Shown piece after piece: positions 8,885 to 17,804 of a stretch of 64,000 nt of DNA. The stretch is from Bacteroidota bacterium (GTDB lineage Bacteria; Bacteroidota; Bacteroidia; Bacteroidales; Prolixibacteraceae). Location of the stretch: the NCBI GenBank assembly GCA_023251435.1, contig JAHEYU010000012.1, forward strand, positions 1 through 64,000. Direction: 5' to 3'. Under the pieces are notes generated by a model. That model was not told the origin of the DNA. It saw only the letters and a program-made list of their open reading frames with translations, and searched no databases. Position 1 is the stretch's first letter; every line of letters starts with the position of its first letter. A program made the translations under genes and the position numbers.

Positions 8885-9092
8885 TTTTATAAATTTAGAT
8901 TTTCAGATTTATTGGTATTTGTTTATCAGATTAATTACATACACACATTTTTTAATGCAGATTCACCAACAAATTGCAATTGCTCAATGTTCAGGACTGG
9001 ATGCCAATCGTATCGGAGTTATGCTTACTTTTAGTCTTTCAATTTTGAAAATTGGAAATCAAATATGCCATATAAATCGGTATGTCGGCTTT

Positions 9093-9122
9093 TCATCTGT
9101 GTTCATCCGTGTAATCTGCGGT
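9093..9122 (+). repeat. Three imperfect 10-bp tandem units upstream of the helicase-nuclease
   Basis: Units TCATCTGTGT, TCATCCGTGT and AATCTGCGGT follow one another directly at 9093-9122, ending 15 nt before the ATG of the helicase gene. From memory this string recurs in intergenic DNA of many Bacteroidota; that should be checked by search. The remainder of 8885-9092 shows no gene. Confidence 0.55.
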
Positions 9123-9136
9123 AAAAACTAAAAAAA

Positions 9137-12100
9137 ATGTCGCAACTCAAAGTATATAAAGCCTCTGCGGGCTCCGGAAAAACCTTTCGGCTGGCCATCG
9201 AATACATGAAACTGGCGCTGACCAGCGAAACCTCTTATCGGCATATTCTGGCGGTAACCTTTACCAACAAGGCCACTGCCGAAATGAAATCGCGCATCAT
9301 CGGCGAGTTATTCCGGTTATCGAGAGGTGAGGAAACTGCTTATCTGAAGATTTTGTCGGAAGAACTTGGCTGGCAACCCATGATGGTGCAACGACAGGCT
9401 CAACTGGTTTTGAAACGTATTTTGCACGATTATTCGCGCTTTTCCATCAGTACCATCGACAGCTTTTTTCAGCGGGTCATCAAAGCTTTCAACCGCGAAC
9501 TTGGCATCAACGCTGCATACAATGTGGAACTTGACGAAAGCAGCATTCTGGAAGAAGCGGTTGACCGCCTGATTCAATCTGTTGAAGACGACCCGAAACT
9601 GCTGGAATGGCTCGATGCCTTTGCTTCAGAAAAAATACGCGACGGCAAGGGCTGGAACCTGAAGAAGGACATGATCAGGCTGGGAAACGAGATTTACAAC
9701 GAAACATTTAAGTCGCTGAACGATGAATTGTACGCGAAGTTGAACGACCGTAATTTTCTGAAGGAATACCGTGCAAAACTGAACAAGATCATCGCACAAT
9801 ACGAAAACAAACTGAAATCGCTGGGACAGGAAGGCTTGAATATTCTGGAGATGGAAGGTTTGACACACGACGATTTTAAGTCGAAGGGAAGTGGTCCTGC
9901 TGCAGGTTTTAAGAAAATGAAGGAGCTGACTTTTTCTCTGAACATTACGACTGTCAGATCGACAACCGAGCTTTCTGCGTGGGTAACTGCCAGCACCAAA
10001 GAGCCGCAAAAGTCGAAACTCGAAGGAATTGCCGAACAAAAGCTGATGCCCAAAATGCAGGAAGCTGTTCATCTGGTTGAATCGCAGTCGCGCAATTACA
10101 TTACCGCAAAATTGATTATCAGTCAGCTTTATACGCTCGGAATTCTGGTCGATTTGCGAAAGTCGGTCAAGGAGATTTGCCGCGAAAAGGGAGTCATCCT
10201 GATCTCCGATTCGGGTCATTTGCTGAAGACGGTGATTGCCGATTCTGAAACGCCTTTCGTGTATGAAAAAACCGGATCAGTGTATTCGCATTTTATGATC
10301 GACGAGTTTCAGGATACTTCCGGTTTGCAATGGAACAATTTCAGGCCATTGATCGGAAACTCACTTTCGGAGAATAATCTCGGCATGGTGGTGGGCGATG
10401 TAAAACAGGCCATTTACCGCTGGCGAAGCGGCGACTGGCGGTTGCTGGCAGGCAAACTGGGCGAAAGTTTTCCGGCTTTTGGTCTTCAAAACGAAGTGCT
10501 GAACAGCAACTGGCGCAGTTACGGAAAGGTGATTCGTTTTAACAATACGCTTTTCAGAATAATTCCGGAGTTGCTTCAAAACCACATCGAATCAGAGCTT
10601 TCGGATGCCAATATTGCCGAAAATCCGGTGGAAATAACCATTCCTGAAGTGTATGCCGACAGTGTTCAGCAGGTTTCGAACAAAGAGGTGTCCGATTTGG
10701 GTTACGTGCGGGTAAAATTTCTGGAAAGCAAAACCGAACTGAAAGTTGCCAATGAAGAACTAATCCTTTCGGAGATAGTTGCTTCAGTAAAATTTCTTCA
10801 GGACAAGGGTGTTAAAGCCCGTGAAATGGCCATTCTGGTTCGGGCTAAGAACGAAGCCCGCCAGGTAGCCGACTTGTTTCTTGATCAAAAGGGTCTCCCC
10901 GAAAATGCGGCCTATAATTTTGATATTCTTTCGAGCGAATCGCTCTATATTATTAATTCAGAGGTGATTGGTTTTATTATTGCAACACTTACAAGTTTCC
11001 TGAATCCGGATGATCAGGTGGTGAAAGCCGAAGTGAATTATTTGTATTACCGAAAGATATTTCCGCAGTTAAAAGCGAAGGGAAGAGTGCCGGAGCTGGG
11101 GCATGGGGCAGAGAGCATGGGGCAAGGAGCGCGGCCCCCTGAGCGCCCAGCAGTCGAAGGGAGAGAAGAAGTTTCAAGTTCAAAGTTTCAGGTTTCAAGT
11201 CAAAAAGGCGCTGCAGATCAGAATCTGACTTTGGATTTATTTTCGGAGTCGGAAGTCGGAAGTCAGGAGACCGGAGACCGGAGGCCGGAGCAAGGAGCAA
11301 CCTACGAACCTAATATTTACCAGCAGTTTGAGGAAATGGATGATCAGGAAAATGAACTGATGCATTTTCTGACGGGTAAAGGTTTTGAGGAACTGATTGC
11401 CGGGAAGCCGATTCCGGAGATTATTTACAGTATATGCGAAAAGTTTAATCTTTTCAGCCTGACCGACGAGCTGGCTTATTTGCAGGCTTTTGTCGATCAG
11501 ATTTCGGTGTTCGAGCGTACTCAGGCGTCGGAACTTACCAGCTTCCTGAACTGGTGGAAGCAAAACGGAGAGCGGTTTACCATTCCGGTTTCCGACAGTA
11601 TTGATGCCATCACTGTGCTGACCATTCACAAATCGAAAGGGCTTGAATTTACCCATGTGTTTGTGCCGTTTTTCAACTGGTCGATTCATCCGCCGGCAAC
11701 TCCCGACCGCGCGCCGTTGCTTTGGTGCAAGCCGGAAGTTGAGCCTTTCAGTGATATGGAACTGGTGCCGGTGCGGTACAAAGGCGATGTTGGAAACTCA
11801 ATTTTTTACCGCGAATTTTTTACTGAGAAATTCAATACTTACATCGACAACCTGAACCTGATGTACGTGGTTTTTACGCGTGCCAAAGCGGATTTGTGGG
11901 TATGGGCCAGCTATTCAGCCAAACTCACCTCGGTGGGCGATTTGATGAAACAGGCGCTGGAAAAGCAAACTGCAATGGGATCGTGCGGTTTGAAAACAGA
12001 GGAATCGGTTCAGTTGGCCGAAAGTTACGATCCGGAAAAACAACTGTTCGAAATGGGCGAAATAACTGTTTCGGAAGAGAAAAAGAAGCCAGGAAAAACG

Positions 12101-12631
12101 GTTCAGGATGTTCGTCTTTCGGAATTCGAATTTGCCGATTTCAGAAAATTCCTGAATATTAAAAAACGGGGCGAGGACTTTTTTACACGTGACGACAAAA
12201 AGCAAAGTGGTATTAATAAAGGAAAACTGATTCACGAAATTCTTTCGCTTATTGAAACAACCGGCGATTTGGATAAAGCAGTTAAACGAATTGAGTCGGA
12301 AGGAAAAATTGGCGCCGATAAGACTGATGCGATGAAAGAAGAATTGCTGGAAATGATTACCGATCCGGAAGTAAAATCTTGGTTTGACGGAACTTTCAGG
12401 GTGGTAAACGAACGAAATATTTTAACCGGCGCCAATGGCCTAAAACGCCCCGATCGCATCATGATTGGTGCAGATAGGGTAGTGGTGGTCGATTATAAAT
12501 CGGGTGAAGCGGAGTCGGATAATTACAAATACCAATTGCGTTCGTACATTCGGGAGCTGAACAACTGCGGATATTCAAATGTTTCGGGTTATATTTGGTA
12601 CACACGTCAGAATAAACGGGTGGAGGTTTGA
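9137..12631 (+). CDS. UvrD/RecB-like ATP-dependent helicase-nuclease (AddA-type)
   Basis: A 1164-residue SF1 helicase with a C-terminal RecB-family nuclease, expected to process double-strand DNA ends for recombination. Walker A KASAGSGKTFRLAIEY is near residue 8, motif II FMIDEFQDTS near 387, GDVKQAIYRWRSGD near 420, TVLTIHKSKGLEF near 826 and VVFTRAK near 910. The nuclease motifs are GKLIHEIL (about 1029), RPDRIMI (about 1104) and VVVVDYKSGEAE (about 1115). Residues about 649-724 are a low-complexity insert whose DNA is made of dispersed repeat sequences (see findings). The AddB-like partner usual for this family is not in the window. A type IX-secreted protein gene starts 8 nt downstream. 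Confidence 0.9.
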   Translation: MSQLKVYKASAGSGKTFRLAIEYMKLALTSETSYRHILAVTFTNKATAEMKSRIIGELFRLSRGEETAYLKILSEELGWQPMMVQRQAQLVLKRILHDYSRFSISTIDSFFQRVIKAFNRELGINAAYNVELDESSILEEAVDRLIQSVEDDPKLLEWLDAFASEKIRDGKGWNLKKDMIRLGNEIYNETFKSLNDELYAKLNDRNFLKEYRAKLNKIIAQYENKLKSLGQEGLNILEMEGLTHDDFKSKGSGPAAGFKKMKELTFSLNITTVRSTTELSAWVTASTKEPQKSKLEGIAEQKLMPKMQEAVHLVESQSRNYITAKLIISQLYTLGILVDLRKSVKEICREKGVILISDSGHLLKTVIADSETPFVYEKTGSVYSHFMIDEFQDTSGLQWNNFRPLIGNSLSENNLGMVVGDVKQAIYRWRSGDWRLLAGKLGESFPAFGLQNEVLNSNWRSYGKVIRFNNTLFRIIPELLQNHIESELSDANIAENPVEITIPEVYADSVQQVSNKEVSDLGYVRVKFLESKTELKVANEELILSEIVASVKFLQDKGVKAREMAILVRAKNEARQVADLFLDQKGLPENAAYNFDILSSESLYIINSEVIGFIIATLTSFLNPDDQVVKAEVNYLYYRKIFPQLKAKGRVPELGHGAESMGQGARPPERPAVEGREEVSSSKFQVSSQKGAADQNLTLDLFSESEVGSQETGDRRPEQGATYEPNIYQQFEEMDDQENELMHFLTGKGFEELIAGKPIPEIIYSICEKFNLFSLTDELAYLQAFVDQISVFERTQASELTSFLNWWKQNGERFTIPVSDSIDAITVLTIHKSKGLEFTHVFVPFFNWSIHPPATPDRAPLLWCKPEVEPFSDMELVPVRYKGDVGNSIFYREFFTEKFNTYIDNLNLMYVVFTRAKADLWVWASYSAKLTSVGDLMKQALEKQTAMGSCGLKTEESVQLAESYDPEKQLFEMGEITVSEEKKKPGKTVQDVRLSEFEFADFRKFLNIKKRGEDFFTRDDKKQSGINKGKLIHEILSLIETTGDLDKAVKRIESEGKIGADKTDAMKEELLEMITDPEVKSWFDGTFRVVNERNILTGANGLKRPDRIMIGADRVVVVDYKSGEAESDNYKYQLRSYIRELNNCGYSNVSGYIWYTRQNKRVEV
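11099..11290. repeat. Block of dispersed repeat motifs inside the helicase-nuclease gene
   Basis: Within the coding sequence lie a GCATGGGGCA-type direct repeat (11099-11130), a CCCTGAGCG...AGTCGAAGGG palindrome-like motif (11137-11161), a GTTTCAAGTTCAAAG element (11171-11200), and a GGAAGTC/GGAGACC run (11245-11290). The third matches intergenic 39795-39824 at 28 of 30 bases. The reading frame stays open across all of them, adding about 73 residues rich in G, E, S and Q. Confidence 0.75.
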
Positions 12632-12638
12632 TTTCAAT

Positions 12639-14942
12639 ATGAAAATTCTGATTCTTTTGGCCGGTATAATATTCTTTTTCATTTGCCCTGTTGTGGCTGA
12701 TGAACCGAAAGATTTATGCCATTATTCAACTGAAGGCCAGGATTTTTGGTTTGGTCTGATGCAAAACCGTGACAGAGGGAATGACCACTATCTCGAAATT
12801 ACGGTTACTTCGCGGATTGGGGCCAATTTTACACTCACTTATGGTTCAAACGAAATACCAATCGGAGCTGGCTCTTATTCGGTGGCAGCCAACGATTCGC
12901 GAATTATACAGATACCATTCGAATTACTGGAATCAAGGGGATCTGAAATTACTGAAGAAAAAGGAATACACCTGCGGGCAAGCAATCCGGTGAATGTTTA
13001 TGCCTTAAATTACCGTACTCAGTCGTCGGATGTTGCCGTCATTTATCCAACCGAATCGCTGGGCACGGAATATTATGCAATGTGTTACATGCCTCCTCAG
13101 GTTGGTTCGAATGAAAAGAACAGTGAGTTTTTAATTGTTGCTTCAGAAAATGACACGAAAGTTTCCATTACTCCATCAGTTAATACCGCCGGAGGGAGAA
13201 CCGCCGGAATACCATTTACAATACCTTTGAATAAAGGTCAGTCGTTTCAGGTGCAATCTTTTAATAGCAATGTAGTGGGGCAGGGCGATTTAACCGGAAC
13301 TTACGTCTCATCTGATAAACCCATAGCTTTTTTTTCGGGTTCAAAGGCAACTCCAATTCCGGTGACCGGAACTTCCTACGATCACCTTTATGAGCAAATT
13401 CCGCCAACAAGCACTTGGGGAAGAGTGTTTTACATTGTTCCACTAGCTTCGCGGCTCAAAGATACTTACAGGGTTTTGGCTGCTGATGATGCGACTGTGG
13501 TCACCATCGAAGGCATAAATCGAATAATTACTTTAAACCGTGGTCAATACTTCGAATTTGAACTTGACCGTGATCAGGCAAGTCGTTTGATTTCAACCAA
13601 AAGAGTGTTGCTGGCTCAGTTTTGCAGATCGCAAAATCTTGATGGAAGTTCTGGCGTTGGCGATCCATTTATGATTATTTTAAGTCCTTTTACCCAGAAA
13701 ATCGACGATGTTACATTCGTGGCTTATGAGTCTGCGTTGATTCAGGATATTTTTTATATAAATATTATTTCTCTTACATCTGAAATCAATCATATTATTT
13801 TAGACGAAGCACCCATCAGCAGCCAATATATTAAAGCTTTCCCGAAAGGCGAATATTCGTATGCCAGAGTACCAATTTCAAAGGGAACTCACCGGTTACA
13901 TAATGACAATGAGAATGGCGGTTTTCTGGCTTTTGTTTATGGTTTTGGCGATCGCACAGAATCCTACGGATATGGCGTTGGCTATAACCTAGATATTCAG
14001 CTTGATATTGAAGGTGATATTAAGGACGATACATTGGTGATTTGTAAGGGTACCAGCTATAAACTCGATGCCGGAGACTACTTTATAAAATACGAATGGA
14101 ATACCGGAGAAACCAGCTCAACTATTGTGGTTTCGAAAGAAGGCTGGTACGATGTAATTGCCAGTACAGCATCCGGTTGTACAAAATCAGACAAGGTTTA
14201 CGTGAAACTTGAAGATCCGAAAATTGATTTGGGCTTAGACAAAGTCGCGTGTTATCCCGGAGAAATAGTTCTGGATGCCGGGCCTGAATTCGAAAAGTAT
14301 CGTTGGCAGGATGGATCGACCGATCGTACTTTTAGGGTTTTGAATACAGGCTATTACAGCGTAACCGCAACGAACGCGCGGGGTTGTATAGCTTCTGATT
14401 CTGTTCGCGTATCAGTTTTTGATCCGGTTTTTAGTCAGAATTACGAGGTGGCGTCGGTTGAGCACCCGGCGATTTCATTCTTCAACGAAACTGAAAATTC
14501 GGTAGGATTTTGGTGGGATTTTGGTGATGGTGCAACAAGTAACGAAGAAAATCCGGTACATCATTATTCGGCCATCGGCAAATACAGGGTTGTTTTTCAG
14601 GCAACTTCGAAGTTTGGATGTGCAGATACCATCAGTTCAACAGTTAAAATTATTCCTTTCACACTTTCAACTCCAAATGCTTTCAGGCCTGATAGCGATA
14701 TTGCAGAAAACCGTATTTTTCTGCCAATTACTGAAGGGATTGATCCGGAGAAATACCATTTGAGGATTTTTAACCGGGTTGGATCGACCGTATTTGAAAG
14801 TAAAAATCCTGAAATTGGCTGGGACGGAAAAATGAAAAACGGAACTTTGACCGAATCCGGCGTATTTGTTTGGATCGTTCAATATTCTGATGTGCAAGGA
14901 TATACTCATCAGCAAAAAGGAACGGTGATGCTGGTTAGGTGA
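12639..14942 (+). CDS. Large secreted protein: IgGFc-binding-like domain, PKD and CHU_C type IX sorting tail
   Basis: A 767-residue protein with signal peptide MKILILLAGIIFFFICPVVA. Residues roughly 25-470 (STEGQDFWFGLMQNRD..., DHYLEITVTS, SDVAVIYPTESLG) resemble the IgGFc-binding-protein N-terminal domain found in many Bacteroidota surface proteins. Two Ig-like repeats follow (YEWNTGETSSTIVVS; YRWQDGSTDRTFRV), then a PKD domain (GFWWDFGDGATSNEENPVHHY) and a gliding-motility-associated C-terminal domain (TPNAFRPDSD...YHLRIFNRVG...GWDGKMKNG...GVFVWIVQYSD), the type-B T9SS sorting signal. I start at 12639 because the longer frame (12579) overlaps the helicase gene and hides the signal peptide. 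It ends exactly against the PorP/SprF gene. Confidence 0.88.
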   Translation: MKILILLAGIIFFFICPVVADEPKDLCHYSTEGQDFWFGLMQNRDRGNDHYLEITVTSRIGANFTLTYGSNEIPIGAGSYSVAANDSRIIQIPFELLESRGSEITEEKGIHLRASNPVNVYALNYRTQSSDVAVIYPTESLGTEYYAMCYMPPQVGSNEKNSEFLIVASENDTKVSITPSVNTAGGRTAGIPFTIPLNKGQSFQVQSFNSNVVGQGDLTGTYVSSDKPIAFFSGSKATPIPVTGTSYDHLYEQIPPTSTWGRVFYIVPLASRLKDTYRVLAADDATVVTIEGINRIITLNRGQYFEFELDRDQASRLISTKRVLLAQFCRSQNLDGSSGVGDPFMIILSPFTQKIDDVTFVAYESALIQDIFYINIISLTSEINHIILDEAPISSQYIKAFPKGEYSYARVPISKGTHRLHNDNENGGFLAFVYGFGDRTESYGYGVGYNLDIQLDIEGDIKDDTLVICKGTSYKLDAGDYFIKYEWNTGETSSTIVVSKEGWYDVIASTASGCTKSDKVYVKLEDPKIDLGLDKVACYPGEIVLDAGPEFEKYRWQDGSTDRTFRVLNTGYYSVTATNARGCIASDSVRVSVFDPVFSQNYEVASVEHPAISFFNETENSVGFWWDFGDGATSNEENPVHHYSAIGKYRVVFQATSKFGCADTISSTVKIIPFTLSTPNAFRPDSDIAENRIFLPITEGIDPEKYHLRIFNRVGSTVFESKNPEIGWDGKMKNGTLTESGVFVWIVQYSDVQGYTHQQKGTVMLVR

Positions 14943-15956
14943 TTACCGAACCTCCCATTCTCCCGGAATTTCATAGTACGGAAAAATGCTTTTTACGCCG
15001 GGATCTTTCAGCAGAAAAGAAATAGATATTTCAACCGATCCGTGCGATCGGAGTCCTACACCCCGAAGATTGGTGTCGTAGGTAATGGCTGTTTTCATTT
15101 GTTTTCCCATAAAACCGGCCATCGAAATTATATCTGTACTTTTTCTGGTAGTCTGCCTGGTCCATATTCCAAGCGAAAAGCCTTTGCGGTTGGCATAAAC
15201 CCCAAGCGTAATGTTTTGCTCGTTTCCTTGCGACTGAATAATGATATTGGGATTGAAAGAGTAGTATTTCCGCCAATGTCCGGGTCGGTGCCACGGAAGG
15301 TTTACCTCGAAATGTGCTGTGAATTTCCGGGGTAAAGCAGTTGAAAATGCTGAATAGATCGACTGATTGGGTTCACTTAGGTGGTCGCCAGCCAGGCCGA
15401 AGAAATACTTGCCATTGTACATTAAAATTCCGGCGCCAAAATCAGGAAAAACCCGCTGATTGTTTTCAGGCATTGTTTCAGCAGTAGGCAATTGTATTCC
15501 GTAAATTGCGTCCAATCCATCCGGAAACATCAACTGGCTGAATTTTAGTGCATTTATTTGCGCTCCGGCTGATAGACTTCCGTACATTGTCCAATCCTTG
15601 TTTATTCGTATTTCTCTTGAATAAATGGCTTTAAAACTGCTTTGTGTATAAGTTCCGTCGGCCTGAACATCCTGATACATCAATAATCCGATACCACTGC
15701 TAATCTTCGGTAGATAGGTATCGAACGAGGCAAAGTAGGTGGTATAAGCTTTGTTAAGTGCCGGCCACTGGTTGCGGTACTGAACCCCGATACGCGGTAC
15801 TTTCATTGTTCCTGAATAGGATGGATTCATGTAAACAGGATTCATGAAAAATTGCGAGAAATAGGGATCCTGTGCGCTCAAACTGATTATCCAGCCAGTT
15901 ACGAAGCAAAAGGCAACGATCGCTTTTTTATGTAAGTGGTTGGTTTTTCGAAGCAT
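14943..15956 (-). CDS. PorP/SprF family type IX secretion outer-membrane protein
   Basis: A 337-residue outer-membrane beta-barrel with signal (MLRKTNHLHKKAIVAFCFVT... LSAQ) and the diagnostic DPYFSQFFMNPVYMNPSYSGT start of mature PorP/SprF proteins. The family pairs one-to-one with CHU_C-tailed cargo and is thought to anchor or help secrete it. Here the convergent neighbour, which ends at the adjacent base, is exactly such a cargo protein. A possible upstream start at 16007 lies ahead of the -7 box at 15987-15994, so translation from 15956 is preferred. Confidence 0.92.
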   Translation of the reverse strand: MLRKTNHLHKKAIVAFCFVTGWIISLSAQDPYFSQFFMNPVYMNPSYSGTMKVPRIGVQYRNQWPALNKAYTTYFASFDTYLPKISSGIGLLMYQDVQADGTYTQSSFKAIYSREIRINKDWTMYGSLSAGAQINALKFSQLMFPDGLDAIYGIQLPTAETMPENNQRVFPDFGAGILMYNGKYFFGLAGDHLSEPNQSIYSAFSTALPRKFTAHFEVNLPWHRPGHWRKYYSFNPNIIIQSQGNEQNITLGVYANRKGFSLGIWTRQTTRKSTDIISMAGFMGKQMKTAITYDTNLRGVGLRSHGSVEISISFLLKDPGVKSIFPYYEIPGEWEVR

Positions 15957-15986
15957 AATTGTTGGCTGGGAGTGAATTCGTTTCGT

Positions 15987-15994
15987 CAAAAGTA
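15987..15994 (-). promoter_or_regulatory. -7 box of the PorP/SprF gene
   Basis: TACTTTTG on the minus strand is a full match to TAnnTTTG, placing transcription start near 15983 and leaving a leader of about 27 nt to the ATG at 15956. No clear -33 TTTG is seen. The box decides the start codon against the upstream alternative at 16007. Confidence 0.55.
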
Positions 15995-16113
15995 AAAATA
16001 ATACCAATGATATTTTGGTTCTTGTAATTTCAAGTGATATTGTTCGTTCTAAATGAGTTACAAAAAAGTAAAACCTGATTTTGATTTTTGTAATGAAAAA
16101 CTTCGAAAAAGAC

Positions 16114-16121
16114 TATTTTTG
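16114..16121 (+). promoter_or_regulatory. -7 box of the DUF4293 gene
   Basis: TATTTTTG matches TAnnTTTG fully; the ATG at 16139 would follow a leader of only about 14 nt. A TTTTTG at 16085-16090 is 23 bp upstream, slightly far for a -33 element. Confidence 0.55.
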
Positions 16122-16138
16122 CACAAAATTTAAAACTC

Positions 16139-16582
16139 ATGATACAACGAATTCAAACTGTGTACCTGTTAATTTCGGCTATGCTTATTGGCTTTTTGTT
16201 TTTATTGCCATTTGCTGAAATAGCACAAGATGGTGTTATATATCTGTTTAATTATAAAGGAATTGTGCTTGATGGCACCATAAAGGAAAATGGAATTTCA
16301 ATCTCGGTACTGATCGGAATCATACTGGCATTGCATGGAGTTGCGATAAAAAGTTTTAAAAACAGGATCAGGCAAATGCGGATCATTGTATTTTCTATAT
16401 TGCTGATGTTGGGATTGTTCGGTTTGTTTTTCTTTTTTACCTGGTACACTTTCAGCGACGCAAACATCAGCTATAAAATCAGCATGGTTTTCCCGTTGGT
16501 ATCCATTATTCTCGACTATCTGGCAATTCGCGCCATTGGGAAAGACGAAGCTTTGATACGCTCTATCGATCGTATCAGATAA
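16139..16582 (+). CDS. DUF4293 family four-helix membrane protein
   Basis: A 147-residue inner-membrane protein beginning MIQRIQTVYLLISAMLIGFL, the conserved opening of the DUF4293 family found only in Bacteroidota. Four hydrophobic stretches are visible: about residues 8-27, 55-70 (SVLIGIILALHGVAI), 80-102 (IIVFSILLMLGLFGLFFFFTWY) and 115-132 (ISMVFPLVSIILDYLAI). A short charged C-terminus (GKDEALIRSIDRIR) stays in the cytoplasm. Function unknown. It is a single-gene unit with its own -7 box, next to the convergent LacI-type regulator. Confidence 0.85.
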   Translation: MIQRIQTVYLLISAMLIGFLFLLPFAEIAQDGVIYLFNYKGIVLDGTIKENGISISVLIGIILALHGVAIKSFKNRIRQMRIIVFSILLMLGLFGLFFFFTWYTFSDANISYKISMVFPLVSIILDYLAIRAIGKDEALIRSIDRIR

Positions 16583-16617
16583 TTCAGGGTTAATGAAAAT
16601 CTGAGACTAAACGCCGG

Positions 16618-17646
16618 TTACTGAATACTCTTTTTACTTGAAGACTCCCTGACGATCAATTCAGTAGGTAAAACAATGGTTTGAGGGTTTCTTTCTTTGG
16701 TTTCTATTTCCTTGATAATCAGTTCGGCGGCCTTTTGTCCCATTTTAAAACCGGGTTGTGCGATGGTTGAAATGGATGGCGAAACTACTTTCGAAAATGG
16801 CTCGTTGCTAAACCCAACAATTCCGAAATCCTGTGGAATCCTGACGCCTTTGTCGCGCAGATAAATCATCACACTCAGTGCAGTGGTGTCGTTCCCACAG
16901 AAAATCGCGTCAGGCGGGTTGGGGAGTTCCATTAGTTGCTGAACTGCCGTAACACCCTCTTCGCTGGTCAGCGAGGTGACGATCACCAATGACTCATCGT
17001 ACGAAATACCATTTTTACTTAACGCTTCGATGTACCCGTTTTTCCGGTCGAAATAGGTCATTAGGTTTTGTGTTCCGGCCAAATGTGCAATTCGTTTATA
17101 GCCCTGATCAATAAGATGTTGTGTTACCCGAAAACCACCTGCAAAATCATCAACCACAATTTTATCTGTAATAATTTCAGGAATAACCCTGTCGAAAAAC
17201 ACCAGCGGAATATTCTTCTTTTTGAATATTTTCAAGTGTTCGAAGGTATTTGTCTGCATGGCGATGGAAATAATCAGTCCATCAACCCGGTTCGAAAACA
17301 TCGACTGAACTATTTTGATTTCCTTGGCAGCCTGGTCGTTCGATTGCGAAATGACCACATTGTATCCGGCTTTAAAAGCAATATCTTCGGCGCCGCTTAT
17401 TACTGAAGAAAAGAAATGACGGTTGATGAGCGGAACCACGATCCCGATGGTATTCGATTTCTTATTCCTGAGGTTCGATGCGAGCGTGTTCGGACGATAG
17501 CCAAGCGAATCGGCCACCGCTTTTATTTTTTCTTTTGTTTTAAGGCTGATGCGAGGATTGTCGTTTAAGGCTCTTGAAACGGTTGAAGCCGAGATTTTTA
17601 ATTCCCTGGCAATATCATGAATGGTAGGTTCCGACTGTTTGTTCAT
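16618..17646 (-). CDS. LacI/GalR family transcriptional regulator of the uronate operon
   Basis: A 342-residue regulator. The HTH and hinge helix are at the N-terminus (TIHDIARELKISASTVSRAL, then LGYRPNTLASNLRNKKSNTIG). The periplasmic-binding-protein-like sensor domain follows (IGIVVPLINRHFFSSVISGAE, VVFFDRVIPE, PDAIFCGNDTTAL, GIVGFSNEPFSKVVSPSIST). It is divergent from the GH88-kduI-kduD-DUF4861 operon across 158 bp that contain a perfect LacI-type palindrome overlapping the operon promoter, so it is likely the local repressor. The inducer is probably an unsaturated-uronate breakdown product such as a 2-keto-3-deoxy sugar acid; this is inference. Confidence 0.92.
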   Translation of the reverse strand: MNKQSEPTIHDIARELKISASTVSRALNDNPRISLKTKEKIKAVADSLGYRPNTLASNLRNKKSNTIGIVVPLINRHFFSSVISGAEDIAFKAGYNVVISQSNDQAAKEIKIVQSMFSNRVDGLIISIAMQTNTFEHLKIFKKKNIPLVFFDRVIPEIITDKIVVDDFAGGFRVTQHLIDQGYKRIAHLAGTQNLMTYFDRKNGYIEALSKNGISYDESLVIVTSLTSEEGVTAVQQLMELPNPPDAIFCGNDTTALSVMIYLRDKGVRIPQDFGIVGFSNEPFSKVVSPSISTIAQPGFKMGQKAAELIIKEIETKERNPQTIVLPTELIVRESSSKKSIQ

Positions 17647-17714
17647 ATTGATTCTGAATATTATGCAAATATGCTAATTATTTCTTTTTCGTCCATCAAT
17701 AATAAAATAAAAAT

Positions 17715-17752
17715 GCAATCGATTGCGCATTTGCATTTTACTATTATCTTTG
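17715..17752 (+). promoter_or_regulatory. Uronate operon promoter with overlapping LacI-type operator
   Basis: Perfect palindrome GCAATCGATTGC (17715-17726) has the central CG of LacI-family operators. It covers ATTG (17722-17725), which stands 19 bp before the perfect -7 box TATCTTTG (17745-17752). Repressor bound here would block the -33 region. The ATG of GH88 is 52 nt past the box. Sequence features are seen; repression is inferred. Confidence 0.7.
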
Positions 17753-17804
17753 TTCAGCTTAAATCAATATTTATCCGGAAATTAAACCAATAAAATAATT
17801 TAGT

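Noticed and set aside
8673-9131. 152-codon plus-strand frame spanning the pepF 5' end and the intergenic repeats
   Set aside because: Antisense to the pepF signal peptide and reads through the 10-bp repeat units; no start context or homology.
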